Source: Chondrus crispus (taxonomy: Eukaryota; Rhodophyta; Florideophyceae; Gigartinales; Gigartinaceae). From it: a stretch of DNA of 64,000 nucleotides. The position numbers were made by a program, and so were the translations under genes. Where the stretch lies: positions 1 through 64,000 of the forward strand of contig NW_005179184.1 of the NCBI RefSeq assembly GCF_000350225.1, given 5' to 3'. Shown piece by piece: positions 45,267-54,208 of the stretch (positions are counted from its first letter, which is position 1; every line of letters begins with the position of its first letter). The notes under the pieces are model-generated. The model was given only the letters and a program-made list of their open reading frames with translations. It was not told where the DNA came from and did no database searches.

Positions 45267-45956
45267 CGCTCGACTTCCTTAAACCTCCGTGTGAGCTTCC
45301 TCGCACGGGCTCGGTCCTTGTGTACTCACCCATGACCTCGCGTTGCGCGATTGCGGCGACAGATTTTGGTTGCACTTGGCACCAATTTGACTTCATAGGC
45401 GTTTTTAGTGACGCGTGATTGTGCTAGAGGCGTGGCAGTTGGAAACGAGTTGTTCGGGAAGTGCGTGGTCCCCTCTCGTCGATGGGTGTATTTACTTCAA
45501 TTTCGCGCACTGTAGCATGTACTCACTCCTTGACGAATTCTGCAGCGTTCCATGAGGAAGCAAGGCAACGAGGTCAATATAGCGTTGCAAGATTGCTTCA
45601 CAGTAGACCCTTTACGGAAATATGAGGGGACATGCAATAAACCCAATCATCCGATAAAAAGACAATCCTCAATTCGTTATGATCAGGTAAAGTATCATAC
45701 AACCAGTAAATCAAAAATACATTATGATTACTGCATACAAATCACACATGCACATATACGTGTTCAATACCTGCGCACTGCATCAGTGCAACGACACGGG
45801 AGAAAAAAGCGAAACAACTGGGTCATTGCGCAAATGACCTGGATATTTCGGATAGACGTCGATCTGCACTGGCCACAGTGAGAACAAACACATCTTCCCT
45901 CCCTTTACCTCACTCCGCAGCACCACCCACCGCAACCTAACACTCCCCAATCCCTG
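45267..45956. other. Upstream region of the Harbinger-like gene, no gene seen
   Basis: About 690 bp of moderately AT-rich DNA with no supported gene. The last 60 bp before 45,957 are C-rich and resemble the leader of the next gene. I found no terminal inverted repeat here. Confidence 0.45.
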
Positions 45957-47234
45957 ATGGCCCCCTTCACGGCACAAGAAGCGGCCCAGACTCGTCAGCC
46001 GCTGTCGACAGCGGCCATTGAGCGCAGAAATGAGCTCGAGCTCTACGACGCAGCCCACCCTGACGATAGTGACGAGGACAACGGTTCAGACTCCCCCATT
46101 TTCGATCAATTTTACGATCAGAGCGGGGCTCGCACAATCATTGAAATGATCAACTTTAACCCAGCCCAGTCTATGGGCATTTGGGCTGGGTTTCAAAACC
46201 TCATTTTGGAGAACTACAATGTTGGCAGAGAGCGCAAATGCTCCCACAGCCCAAAGGATGTGCTGTTCATGACCCTCTCGGTCCTGAAACATGGCGGAAC
46301 GTGGGATTTTTTGGCCAAAATGTTTGGTCAGAAGACCTATACCTTCGAACGCCTTATAGTGCGTTTCATTGGGATCATTTCAGAACCTGTTTACGAGCAG
46401 TACGTGACCTACTGCCACAAGCGATGGTCGATGAAGGAACTATCGGATAAGAGTAAGCTTTTTAAGGAATACCCTATGACCCGTTATGCCACTGATGTCC
46501 CTTTCCAGCCCTCTTTTCGCCCCTCCGGCAGCCTAGAAGAGGGCAAGAAGTACTTCAGTGGAAAACATAAGCTTTACAGCTACAAAGTGGAAGTAAACGT
46601 TATGCCAAACGGGCTTGCAATTTGCTGTAGTATGCATGAGCCTGGTTCTGTCTCCGATTTGGTAATTTTCAGGGAAATGCAGTGGTTCCACAAACGCGCT
46701 CAGCGCAAAAAGGAGGATGAGGCTACAATTGAGGACAGTGGACCCTTGCAAGAGGAGTATCCGGGACAGTGGGCCATATTAGCGGACAAGGGATATCAGG
46801 GGGCTGCCGAGTTTTGCAGAGTGATTCATCCAAAACGAAAGCTCCCTGGTGCGTTTCTCTCGCCAAGCGAGGTGGCCGAGAACCGAGCTATCTCGGGCGA
46901 CCGCATTCTTGTGGAAAACTTTTTCGGGCGCATGTGCGGGCTTTGGTCGGTAGTGGGTACAAAGTGGAAGTCGTCAGAAGGTAACTATGATGCAGTGTTT
47001 CAAACGTGTCTAGGTCTCACGAATTTTTATATTCGTTGGAGGCCGCTACGAGCACAGGACATGACTTTGTACCAGCAACTGACAAATCGATGGTACCAAA
47101 TCGGTAATAGCCAGTTGGAGCGCAGACGCCGAATTCAGAAGCGGTACCGGGAGAAGAGAGCCCTAATGAAGCGTCAGTTTCGCGCAAGTTGCGCTCTGGA
47201 TTTACTCGGCCGCGAGCCGAGTGAGGAGATCTAG
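45957..47234 (+). CDS. PIF/Harbinger-like (DDE_4) transposase
   Basis: The protein has 425 residues, with ATG at 45,957. A helical N-terminal half leads into a DDE_4-type core: YATDVPFQP (Asp180), the conserved KHKLYSYKVEV block, GSVSDLVIF, WAILADKGYQG (Asp277) and RILVENFFGRM (Glu320), then the typical LTNFYIRWRPL ending and an Arg/Lys-rich tail. The catalytic triad is complete and the frame intact. The usual Myb-like partner of Harbinger elements is not visible, nor are TIRs with a three-base duplication. It is either an element whose ends I missed or a domesticated HARBI1-like gene. Confidence 0.82.
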   Translation: MAPFTAQEAAQTRQPLSTAAIERRNELELYDAAHPDDSDEDNGSDSPIFDQFYDQSGARTIIEMINFNPAQSMGIWAGFQNLILENYNVGRERKCSHSPKDVLFMTLSVLKHGGTWDFLAKMFGQKTYTFERLIVRFIGIISEPVYEQYVTYCHKRWSMKELSDKSKLFKEYPMTRYATDVPFQPSFRPSGSLEEGKKYFSGKHKLYSYKVEVNVMPNGLAICCSMHEPGSVSDLVIFREMQWFHKRAQRKKEDEATIEDSGPLQEEYPGQWAILADKGYQGAAEFCRVIHPKRKLPGAFLSPSEVAENRAISGDRILVENFFGRMCGLWSVVGTKWKSSEGNYDAVFQTCLGLTNFYIRWRPLRAQDMTLYQQLTNRWYQIGNSQLERRRRIQKRYREKRALMKRQFRASCALDLLGREPSEEI

Positions 47235-48156
47235 TCTCTCCATACTTGCTGGTGTATTGAGAGAATGCTGCCCTTTTGCGCTAAGCGGTAGTGAATTACG
47301 ACAAATTCAATTGAATTTGCAATAAATGTACTGTCTTCGAATAACCCTGTCGTTCCCTTAGAGATCGAGTCACAGAGCAAACGAATGCAGTTTGAGCGAA
47401 AGCTGGATATCTGCATAAGAGACCTAGTGAGGCGTTAGAGGGCCAAATTTATCATTTCCAACCTGTAAACTATCACCAGCTCAGAAATGATGTGTTTCTG
47501 AATTACCTGATGAAATCTCTGGTGGGATTATCCACTATACAGAATGTAGCCTTGTAACATCCGAACCTGCCCATCAAACTGAGGTATCACAAAGGATGCA
47601 AGCATGTCTTCATGAAATCATCTTTACTTATAGTAGCAGTCCTCCAAACAAGTGTTTTAGTGCGGGTTTTGAACGTGAAAGACTGTTCAGAGAGTTCCTC
47701 GTCAACTCTCGTCAACTCTCGCCACTTAATCTGTTTCTTCGTGACCAGTTATTGACATCCTGCATTTTGCAGTGCCCCCCCCCCCCCCCCCCCCCCCCCC
47801 CACCGCCCCCTTCAAAAAGGCTAGGTGCAGTAAAGAAACTTATCACCTGCTCTGCTCTATCTATCTAAGAGTTCACTGTTCAGTCCAACGCTGCGAAAAG
47901 TCTCGAAGTAAACATGCCCATGATGTCGACAATAATCATGACATGCACGAATAGATGAGGAACCATTCTGTGGAAATCAAGCACTTACAAAAGCTTGTCA
48001 TGGTGTGCAACATGAAGACGAAGAGCCATTCGGTGCGAGGAGGATTTTTATACAGATAAGCACGAAGAGAACGTCATGCTGCTCGAAAGAAAGGCGGATG
48101 GCCTCAATCTGCGGCGGCCCCCAGAGACAAGTGAAAATATCCATGAGAGCACGTAC
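47235..48156. other. Intergenic stretch with a 27 bp poly-C run
   Basis: No supported gene. A homopolymer of 27 cytosines lies at 47,775-47,801, followed by a second C-rich patch. This is the boundary between the repeat-rich and gene-rich parts of the window. Confidence 0.5.
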
Positions 48157-48259
48157 CTTGGACTGTGCCAGCTGAGACTTCGCCCGTTGCGCGACGTCGA
48201 AGAACTGTGTGAAAGGCTCCGGGTTTAGCTTGCCCTGTGTGTTAAAACTTCGAGCACCG
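48157..48259 (-). CDS. Candidate internal exon of an unrecognised spliced gene
   Basis: On the minus strand CTTTATTTCAG (ending at 48,260) and GTACGT (from 48,156) bracket a 103 bp open segment reading GKLNPEPFTQFFDVAQRAK. Splice sites of this quality match those of the host genes further right. I could not place flanking exons with confidence; a frame at 48,384-48,722 on the same strand is a weak candidate for upstream sequence. Function unknown. Confidence 0.3.
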
Positions 48260-49091
48260 CTGAAATAAAGTCAAAGGGAGGTTATGCAGCCAATGTTGCT
48301 AGTCGGGTCATGGGTGAATGGTGTGCCCAGAGCAGGTGAGCTTCAGTTATCGCCGTGTTTTGTAAGAAGTCAGCCCCATCTCGTTAGGAGTACTGCTTTA
48401 AGATAGTACATAGTAAAGTGTTCCGCATGGGGGAGGGGGATGGGATTGTCCGTCGTGTACTACCCTCCAATTCACGACGACATGTTTTATCTTTCACCTG
48501 CACAGTGCAGTATGTGCTCGCCCATTTTGACAGATGAAGCAAGTGTGGTTTCGCATTAGCGATAAGAGTGAACAGCAAGAGTGGTGGGAAACGCTGGTTC
48601 CATTGATGTTGTAAATCCGTTGACCGACATGTAAAACAGCCTGCCGAAGACCTCGAGGCACGCGGCGGGCGGTGGGGGAGAGGGAGACGCCGTGGATAGC
48701 TGAACTGTAAAGGTTTCATCAAAGTGCCAATGCATCTATCTCTGCATGTTCAAGCACTCTTCCGCAACGCCCAGCGCTTTTCTTCACACAAGGCCGTAGC
48801 TTTGATGTCTTTCACTTCCGGTCCTTGGAGGCGCCTGGGCAAAAAAATTATTTTTATTCCTGTTAGATAGCTCGTCGATACTCAGTTTGGCGACCTGGCA
48901 CTCCAGGGAATGGAGGTTGAGTTTGGCCCAGCCTTCCTCCGAGCCTGCTGGCGCCGTGTGGAGAACAAAATTTGCAAGGTTGCCGCAACAAAATTGATGC
49001 AGTCGTCCGCAACGGCTTGCTGCGGGAACGACTCGAAAAGCTAGCAAAAGGGGCGGAAGACAAGGCGGGCATATCCGATAGCTCATTTCAT
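48260..49091. other. Region upstream of the family X polymerase, no firm gene
   Basis: Frames on the minus strand (48,384-48,722; 48,784-49,086) are short and unrecognised. The polymerase frame stays open upstream of its ATG for at least 40 codons without another ATG, so an additional 5' exon cannot be excluded. Confidence 0.4.
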
Positions 49092-50759
49092 ATGGGGGAA
49101 GGTGCAGGGCGTCCTGAGAAGCGGAGGCGAACCCTTCCGAATGTTAGTCTTCCGATTTCGTCACAGGCTCAAAGCGGATCTAACGGATACCTGGCTTGCT
49201 TTGACGAGACCAAACCTATCGCTGTAGTTGTTTCGCCCCTGAAGAGACGCCAAGGAGCGATATTGACGCGTAACTTAAGAGGCGCAGGGGCATGTGTGAT
49301 TGAGGACTTGAGCAAGTTGAAGGAGGACGCTGGAGGTGCAGAAGTAGCTAGCGTCGTCGTGGTGACAGATAACAAGTTGCGTGCAGAGCAACAAATAGGC
49401 ACTCTCCGAAGTCCGCGATATGTCTCGACCAAATGGGCTTCAGCAGTTCTTTCGATGCGATCACCGCTTCCGCTTGATCCCTACCTCCTCAGAGATCGCC
49501 CTGCCTCGGTGTCAGATAAGATCAACTCGGGCACGACCCAAGATGCGAAGGGACACAAGAGCACAGGCTTTCTCCCCGTGTGGTGCAGTCTTGGGAGGCC
49601 TGACTACAGCGATATCGCTCAAAAGCAGGCCCTTCTACGAAACTTACCTGTACATCTTTGCCAACGGAGCACAGTGACGCAGAGCATCTATCCATCGCCA
49701 AACCGGGACATCTGCAAGATGTTGGAGAAGATTGCAAAAAAGCGTGTTCTAGAACAAGCTGGCGGGTCAACCCTTGCAGCTGATACCCGTGCTCACGCTT
49801 ATCAACTAGCTAGCTCAGCCTTAAAGTGTGTGCCCTTTGCATTGAAAACGCCGCAAGACGTCGACAGTTTGCATGCGCTCGGTCTTCGTGTCCTTGGTGC
49901 TGTGCGCGAATATCTACATACGGGCGATATGCATGAGGCGTCAATGCTGGAGACGGACGTGCGGCTGCGGACGCTCAGCGAGTTTCGGGAATTCTACGGA
50001 GTAGGGGCAGCATCAGCCCGAGAGTTGTACGACGTGAGAGGTGTAACGAGCGTAGAACAGTTGCGAGAAAAAGTGAAATCGTACCCAAACGAGTTTCCGG
50101 AGACGCTGGTCAAGCATTTACATCATTTCGACAGACTCAAGCGTTTGAACTTCAAGCAAGCCGAGACATTCAACCAGAAAGTGAAAGCATGTCTCAACGA
50201 AGGCGGGAAGAACAACCTGCATCTCCGAGTGACACTCTGCGGGGGTTTCCGGCGGGCCGAGCTGTCCGGGCACGACGTGGACCTGTTGTACTGTCGTCGG
50301 CAAGAGCGCGCGGACAACCACGACTCGGTGCTAGCCTCGGTCGCGCGGCGGCTCTCCCAGTGCGGATTGCTAGTGTCCGTACTGTCACTGACCGCGAACG
50401 AAGAAGGGTGGCACGAGCGGCGGTACCACACGAGCCGCGTGCGAGGCGTGTACCGGTACGCGCACGACATTCTGCACGGGCTGGCCGTGTTCGAAGGGTG
50501 TGTGTTCCGAGTGGATGTGGTAGGGGTGCGGGACGCTGCGGAGTTCCCCTTTGCCACGCTGGCGTGGTCCGGGTCGACAGTGTTCCAGCGGGATCTGCGG
50601 CTGTACTGCGAGAAGAAGGGGTGGATCTTTAACCAGCACGGGATTTTCGAACGCGACGGCGGGCACAGGGTCAAGCTCACGCCCGGGCCGAAGAGTGAGA
50701 TGGACGTGTTTGAAGCCATGGGCCTGACGTATCGCCCCCCGTTCGAGCGCAGCTGTTAA
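49092..50759 (+). CDS. Family X DNA polymerase (beta/lambda/mu type) with BRCT domain
   Basis: The protein has 555 residues from the first in-frame ATG at 49,092. PEKRRR near residues 9-14 is a likely nuclear localisation signal. Residues about 40-135 fit a BRCT domain (KPIAVVVSPLKRRQGAIL, ending YVSTKWASAVLS). A helical 8 kDa-type region and a helix-hairpin-helix (FYGVGAASARELYDVRGV, near 301-318) follow. The nucleotidyltransferase signature GGFRRAELSGHDVDLL (384-399) supplies two metal-binding Asp (395, 397), and FRVDVVGV the third (475). AWSGSTVFQRDLR (491-503) has Trp where pol beta and lambda have Phe, as in pol mu and TdT. The enzyme should act in gap filling and end joining. It ends 13 bp from the convergent TMEM223-like gene. 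Confidence 0.9.
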   Translation: MGEGAGRPEKRRRTLPNVSLPISSQAQSGSNGYLACFDETKPIAVVVSPLKRRQGAILTRNLRGAGACVIEDLSKLKEDAGGAEVASVVVVTDNKLRAEQQIGTLRSPRYVSTKWASAVLSMRSPLPLDPYLLRDRPASVSDKINSGTTQDAKGHKSTGFLPVWCSLGRPDYSDIAQKQALLRNLPVHLCQRSTVTQSIYPSPNRDICKMLEKIAKKRVLEQAGGSTLAADTRAHAYQLASSALKCVPFALKTPQDVDSLHALGLRVLGAVREYLHTGDMHEASMLETDVRLRTLSEFREFYGVGAASARELYDVRGVTSVEQLREKVKSYPNEFPETLVKHLHHFDRLKRLNFKQAETFNQKVKACLNEGGKNNLHLRVTLCGGFRRAELSGHDVDLLYCRRQERADNHDSVLASVARRLSQCGLLVSVLSLTANEEGWHERRYHTSRVRGVYRYAHDILHGLAVFEGCVFRVDVVGVRDAAEFPFATLAWSGSTVFQRDLRLYCEKKGWIFNQHGIFERDGGHRVKLTPGPKSEMDVFEAMGLTYRPPFERSC

Positions 50760-50772
50760 GGTGACGTGTGGC

Positions 50773-51453
50773 TCAGACGATCTTCCGCGACATCGGGACG
50801 GGCTCGACGGCCTGCCGCTTGTTGGTCTCCTTCCACTGGTGCCACCTCTCCTTCATGATAGCAGCATCGCGGCGATGAGTATACGCCAACAAATGCTCGC
50901 CGCCCTTCACAACTGCCTTGACAGCGTCCTGGTCCTGCACGCCCTTCTGTACATCGACGATGTAATACAAGGTGATCCCCTGCCCCCTCCTCGCAAAGGA
51001 CCAATAGCGATGGTTCGGATCGTCCCCGCCGGGCCCGCAGACAAGCTCGCTGGCCGGGATGTTGACGGGGTTCCCAAGGAGCCCCGCGAGCCCGTGCGGC
51101 GTGACGCGCAGCGCGGGTCCGGAGGCCTCGACGAGGGCCATCTCCGCGACGGAGCGGCGGAGGTAGGTGGCGATGAGGGCGGCGAAGGCGGCGGAGAGCC
51201 CGAAGCCTGCGTACGTCCAGACCGGGCCCAGGAGGGGCTCCGGGACTTGGTGCGAGAGGTAGGCCGCCGACGCCCAGAAGCCGGCCTGCCCCGTGGCCAG
51301 CACGGTCATAGCCGCGGAGCGCAGGCGGCGCGGGTTGCTGTAGATGCGGTGTACGGGCGTGGAGGGGGTGGACGGGAGGGTGGAAAGGGTACGCAGGGAC
51401 GGCGGGAGACGCCGCGCGGCAAGGCGGAGAGCCATGGAGGCGGGGTGGTGCAT
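50773..51453 (-). CDS. TMEM223-like mitochondrial inner-membrane protein
   Basis: The protein has 226 residues from the ATG at 51,453; an in-frame ATG at 51,528 would add 25. The first 45 residues are rich in Arg, Ser, Leu and Pro with no acidic residues, a good mitochondrial targeting sequence. Two membrane segments follow (about 47-66 and 79-97). GQAGFWAS matches the GQGVFWAS of human TMEM223, and LRRSVAEMALV...VNIPASELVC matches its following region. TMEM223 takes part in early assembly of cytochrome c oxidase subunit 1. The family match is from memory of conserved blocks, and the C-terminal 70 residues are less similar. Confidence 0.72.
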   Translation of the reverse strand: MHHPASMALRLAARRLPPSLRTLSTLPSTPSTPVHRIYSNPRRLRSAAMTVLATGQAGFWASAAYLSHQVPEPLLGPVWTYAGFGLSAAFAALIATYLRRSVAEMALVEASGPALRVTPHGLAGLLGNPVNIPASELVCGPGGDDPNHRYWSFARRGQGITLYYIVDVQKGVQDQDAVKAVVKGGEHLLAYTHRRDAAIMKERWHQWKETNKRQAVEPVPMSRKIV

Positions 51454-51528
51454 GGTGATGACGATGGGGTGATCGGTTCGGAGAGAAGGGAGAGGGTGTA
51501 GGGGGGGGGTGTTCGTTTCGCAGCGCAT

Positions 51529-52084
51529 CTTGGCGCTGTAAGGAGTGCGTTTCGCGGGGTGTTACTTACAGTGAGATGGAGGATGGGACACGGCGCATGG
51601 GTATGTCTGGGTATGACGGTTCGAGCGAAATCAAGTTGGGAATGTGGCGGAAACAAGGGAAAAACAGGGGGGTGATATTGGCCAGAGCGCCGCTGGCGGC
51701 GGGATTCCGCCTTCAGGATTTCACGTGGGGGACGCCGGTTGGCCGCTGAAGTGGCAATACCGCGCCATTAAGCGGCCACCGCCGTCGGTTGGGCTCATCA
51801 GACGCCCACCACATACGAGCATGCTGCCGGTCGCCCACGCACCGTCGCCCACGCACCGCCGCTTCCGAGACCGCCCCCGATCGATCAATTGTGGCCCGAC
51901 CTTGTTTGCGGTCGTGCAGACATAATGCGGCTGTAATCCTCACAACTCCGCTTGCCTCTCAACAACAACAACACACTTCACTCTCTCCGACTCAGCCCTC
52001 CGTCCATCATCCCCTACACACTACACACCTCCCGCCCTCTCCATCCACGTCACCACTGTCACTAACCTGCCCCTCACACCTCTG
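51529..52084. promoter_or_regulatory. Divergent intergenic region, TMEM223-like / FAD4-like
   Basis: About 560 bp separates the two divergent genes and must hold both promoters. The last 130 bp before the FAD4-like ATG are C/A/T-rich (AACAACAACAACACACTTC), typical of a leader in this region. No protein-coding frame is supported. Confidence 0.5.
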
Positions 52085-53115
52085 ATGATGTCCACCGCAG
52101 CCTCCCACCCGGCCTTCCTTCCTCCCCTGACCCTGCGTTTGCCTGCGCCCCGCCCGTCGCGTTCGCCCGAGCAGCTTCGGCGCGCGCCACGCCCTCTGCG
52201 CCGCACACGGCTCTCGCCGACGAGCGTGCAAACGGCGGAGCCGCCCAAGGTGGCGAAGCGCGCCGTGGCCGCCAAGCGCCCGACGGCCTCGCCCCGTCTC
52301 GTCGCGGACGGCGACTCCCTCTCCGGCACGCCTGCGCAGCGAGCCCTGGTCGTGGCCTTTTGCACCGCGTACGCGGCGCTCCCGCTCAAGCTAGCGGCCT
52401 CCGCGGCCGGCCCCGCCGACCTCGCGCTCGACGCCGCCGCCGTCGCCGCCGCCTACGTCTTCTCGGACTTCGCCGTCGGCGTGTACCACCACGCCGTCGA
52501 CAACTACGGCTCCGCCGACACCCCGCTCTTCGGATGTACGTACCCTTCCCGCCCTTCCCGCCCGCCAGCCCCTTCGCTCGTACGCTTTCGCACCCCGCTA
52601 ACATAACACCCCGCCGTCTTTCGCTGCGCTGCGCAGACCAGATCGCGGCGTTCCAGGGGCACCACGACGCGCCGTGGACGATCACGGCGCGCGATGTGTC
52701 GAATAACCTGTACCGGCTCACGCTGCCGACGCTCCCCCAGCTGGCGCTTTTGCTGTGCGTCGCGCCGGGCGGGCCGGCTGCCGCGTTCTACGGGACGTTT
52801 CTGGCGGGTATTGTCGGGGCGCAGGAGGCGCACCGCCAGGCGCACATGATGCGCGCCGCGCCCTGGGTGAGGCGCCTGCAAGCGTGGGGCGTGCTCGTGC
52901 CGCAGGGAATGCATGCCAAGCATCACCGCGGGGCGTATGAGGGCAGGTATTGTATTCTGTCAGGCGTGTGCAATGAGATGCTGGATGGGTCTCGGTTTTT
53001 CAGGAGGTGGGAGGCCGTTTTGTGGCGCGCCACCGGCGTGGAGCCCAATTGCTGGCGGCTGGATGCCACGCTGAAGGAGGAGGCGATTGCGTATTTGCCA
53101 GAGTGGTGCCGGTGA
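52085..53115 (+). CDS. FAD4: FAD4/Kua-family fatty-acyl desaturase, plastid-targeted (two exons)
   Basis: Exon 1 is 52,085-52,535 and exon 2 is 52,637-53,115; the 101 bp intron has GTACGT and GCGCAG ends, and joining restores one 309-residue frame. Residues 1-75 are rich in Arg, Pro, Ser and Ala, like a chloroplast transit peptide. Hydrophobic segments follow, and then the histidine boxes of the Kua/TMEM189-FAD4 family: DFAVGVYHHAVDNYGS (128-143), AAFQGHHDAPWTIT (154-167), QEAHRQAHM (213-221) and GMHAKHHRGAYEGRYCI (241-257). Plant FAD4 makes the trans-3-hexadecenoyl group of phosphatidylglycerol in thylakoids; animal relatives make plasmalogens. The transit-like N-terminus favours the plastid role. 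Start chosen at the first of two adjacent ATGs. Confidence 0.85.
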
Positions 53116-53346
53116 TACGCCGCAGAGGCGGATCGCTGCCACTGAGACCCCCGTGCTTCGCCTAGAAAGACCCAAGCCCGAATATCCCATTTGCATCTTC
53201 CTACTGTACCAATCAAATATTATTTCGTCCTGCAACACCATTTTTGTCAAGCTCTCTTCCTCGCCCTCCTCCCTTCAACCCCCAAACTCGGACCCTTCGT
53301 ACCCCACGCCCGGCCTCGAGCCCGCACAACAACCTACATCTCCACG

Positions 53347-54075
53347 ATGCCACCGACCTTCCTCGGCCCTCCGCTACCCGTGCGGCCCTCCTGCCGCCGC
53401 TGCGCCCCCGTGCTCTCCCGCGCAACCACCCCCCACTTCTCTGTATGCACGGGCCCGTCTTGCTCGCAAACCGCCTTCGGCAAGGCCCTGCCCACTACGC
53501 TGGCGGCGCTGCTCTCTACGGCGACGCCGCACGCCACGTCGAGCGGCGTCGGCTGTCTCGGCGAGTGCGGACAGGGTCCGAACGTCGGCGTGGCGCCGGG
53601 CGGCGCGACGCCCTTCATCCAGCCTGCGCAGCGCACGGTCGCAGCGGTCGTGGCCACGCTCGCGGATCTCGACTTGTACCCTGCGGAGGCGCTCGTCGGC
53701 GCGTTGCAGGACAAGGAGCGCGCGGACGCTCACTTCACGGCCGGGCGGCTGGACGACGCGGCCGCCGCGTACGCGCGCGCGGCCGCAGGGCTGCATGTGT
53801 GTCCGCGCCTGGAGAGCGCGGCACGCGCTAACTGGGCCGCCGTGCTGCTCGACATGGGGCAAGTGGACGACGCGCTGCGACAGGCGAATCAGGCCGTGGA
53901 TTGCGCCGCGGATGGCGTCGGCGCGTGGAAGAGGAAGATGGACGCGCATGAAAGAAAGGGGGAGAGGGAGATGGCTGTTAGATGCGGGGAAGTGCTCATG
54001 CGCTTGGTTGGTAGCAAGGAGAGGGAGGCCGTGCAAAAGAGGGTGCGAAAGCTGCAGAGCAAGTGGCGGTGGTAG
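53347..54075 (+). CDS. Thioredoxin-like [2Fe-2S] ferredoxin domain fused to TPR repeats
   Basis: The protein has 242 residues from the ATG at 53,347. The first 30 residues are basic and Pro-rich and could be an organelle targeting sequence. Cys34, Cys39, Cys70 and Cys74 (VCTGPSCS and GVGCLGECGQGPNV) form the C-x4-C ... C-x3-C pattern of thioredoxin-like [2Fe-2S] ferredoxins, with the usual Gly-Pro after the last Cys. Residues about 125-225 contain two or three tetratricopeptide-like helix pairs (AHFTAGRLDDAAAAYARAAA, NWAAVLLDMGQVDDALRQAN). A redox module with a protein-binding scaffold suggests a partner-specific electron carrier or iron-sulphur factor; the partner is unknown. It lies 231 bp after the FAD4-like gene. 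Confidence 0.8.
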   Translation: MPPTFLGPPLPVRPSCRRCAPVLSRATTPHFSVCTGPSCSQTAFGKALPTTLAALLSTATPHATSSGVGCLGECGQGPNVGVAPGGATPFIQPAQRTVAAVVATLADLDLYPAEALVGALQDKERADAHFTAGRLDDAAAAYARAAAGLHVCPRLESAARANWAAVLLDMGQVDDALRQANQAVDCAADGVGAWKRKMDAHERKGEREMAVRCGEVLMRLVGSKEREAVQKRVRKLQSKWRW

Positions 54076-54208
54076 TGGCGCAGCGGGTTTTTTTGTTTGC
54101 AATTGTGATTTTCCTCCTCCCGATTTTTACTCCGGCTGTTAAAGAACGTAGTCGTGCTCCTCACGCTCCCGTTGAGCTTTTGCCCTTGCCCCATTTTGCA
54201 TTTTCATT

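Noticed and set aside
48972-49091. Upstream start for the family X polymerase
   Set aside because: The upstream in-frame codon is TTG; the first ATG is at 49,092, and the 40 extra residues have no recognised motif.
50189-50666. Second-frame and antisense frames inside the family X polymerase gene
   Set aside because: High third-position GC keeps stops away in other frames; only the polymerase frame has motifs.
52360-52636. Upstream extension of the second FAD4 exon frame
   Set aside because: It reads through exon 1 in the wrong frame and the intron; splicing gives the conserved protein.
53374-54102. 242-codon minus-strand frame opposite the ferredoxin-TPR gene
   Set aside because: A shadow; the plus strand holds the cysteine pattern and TPR helices.
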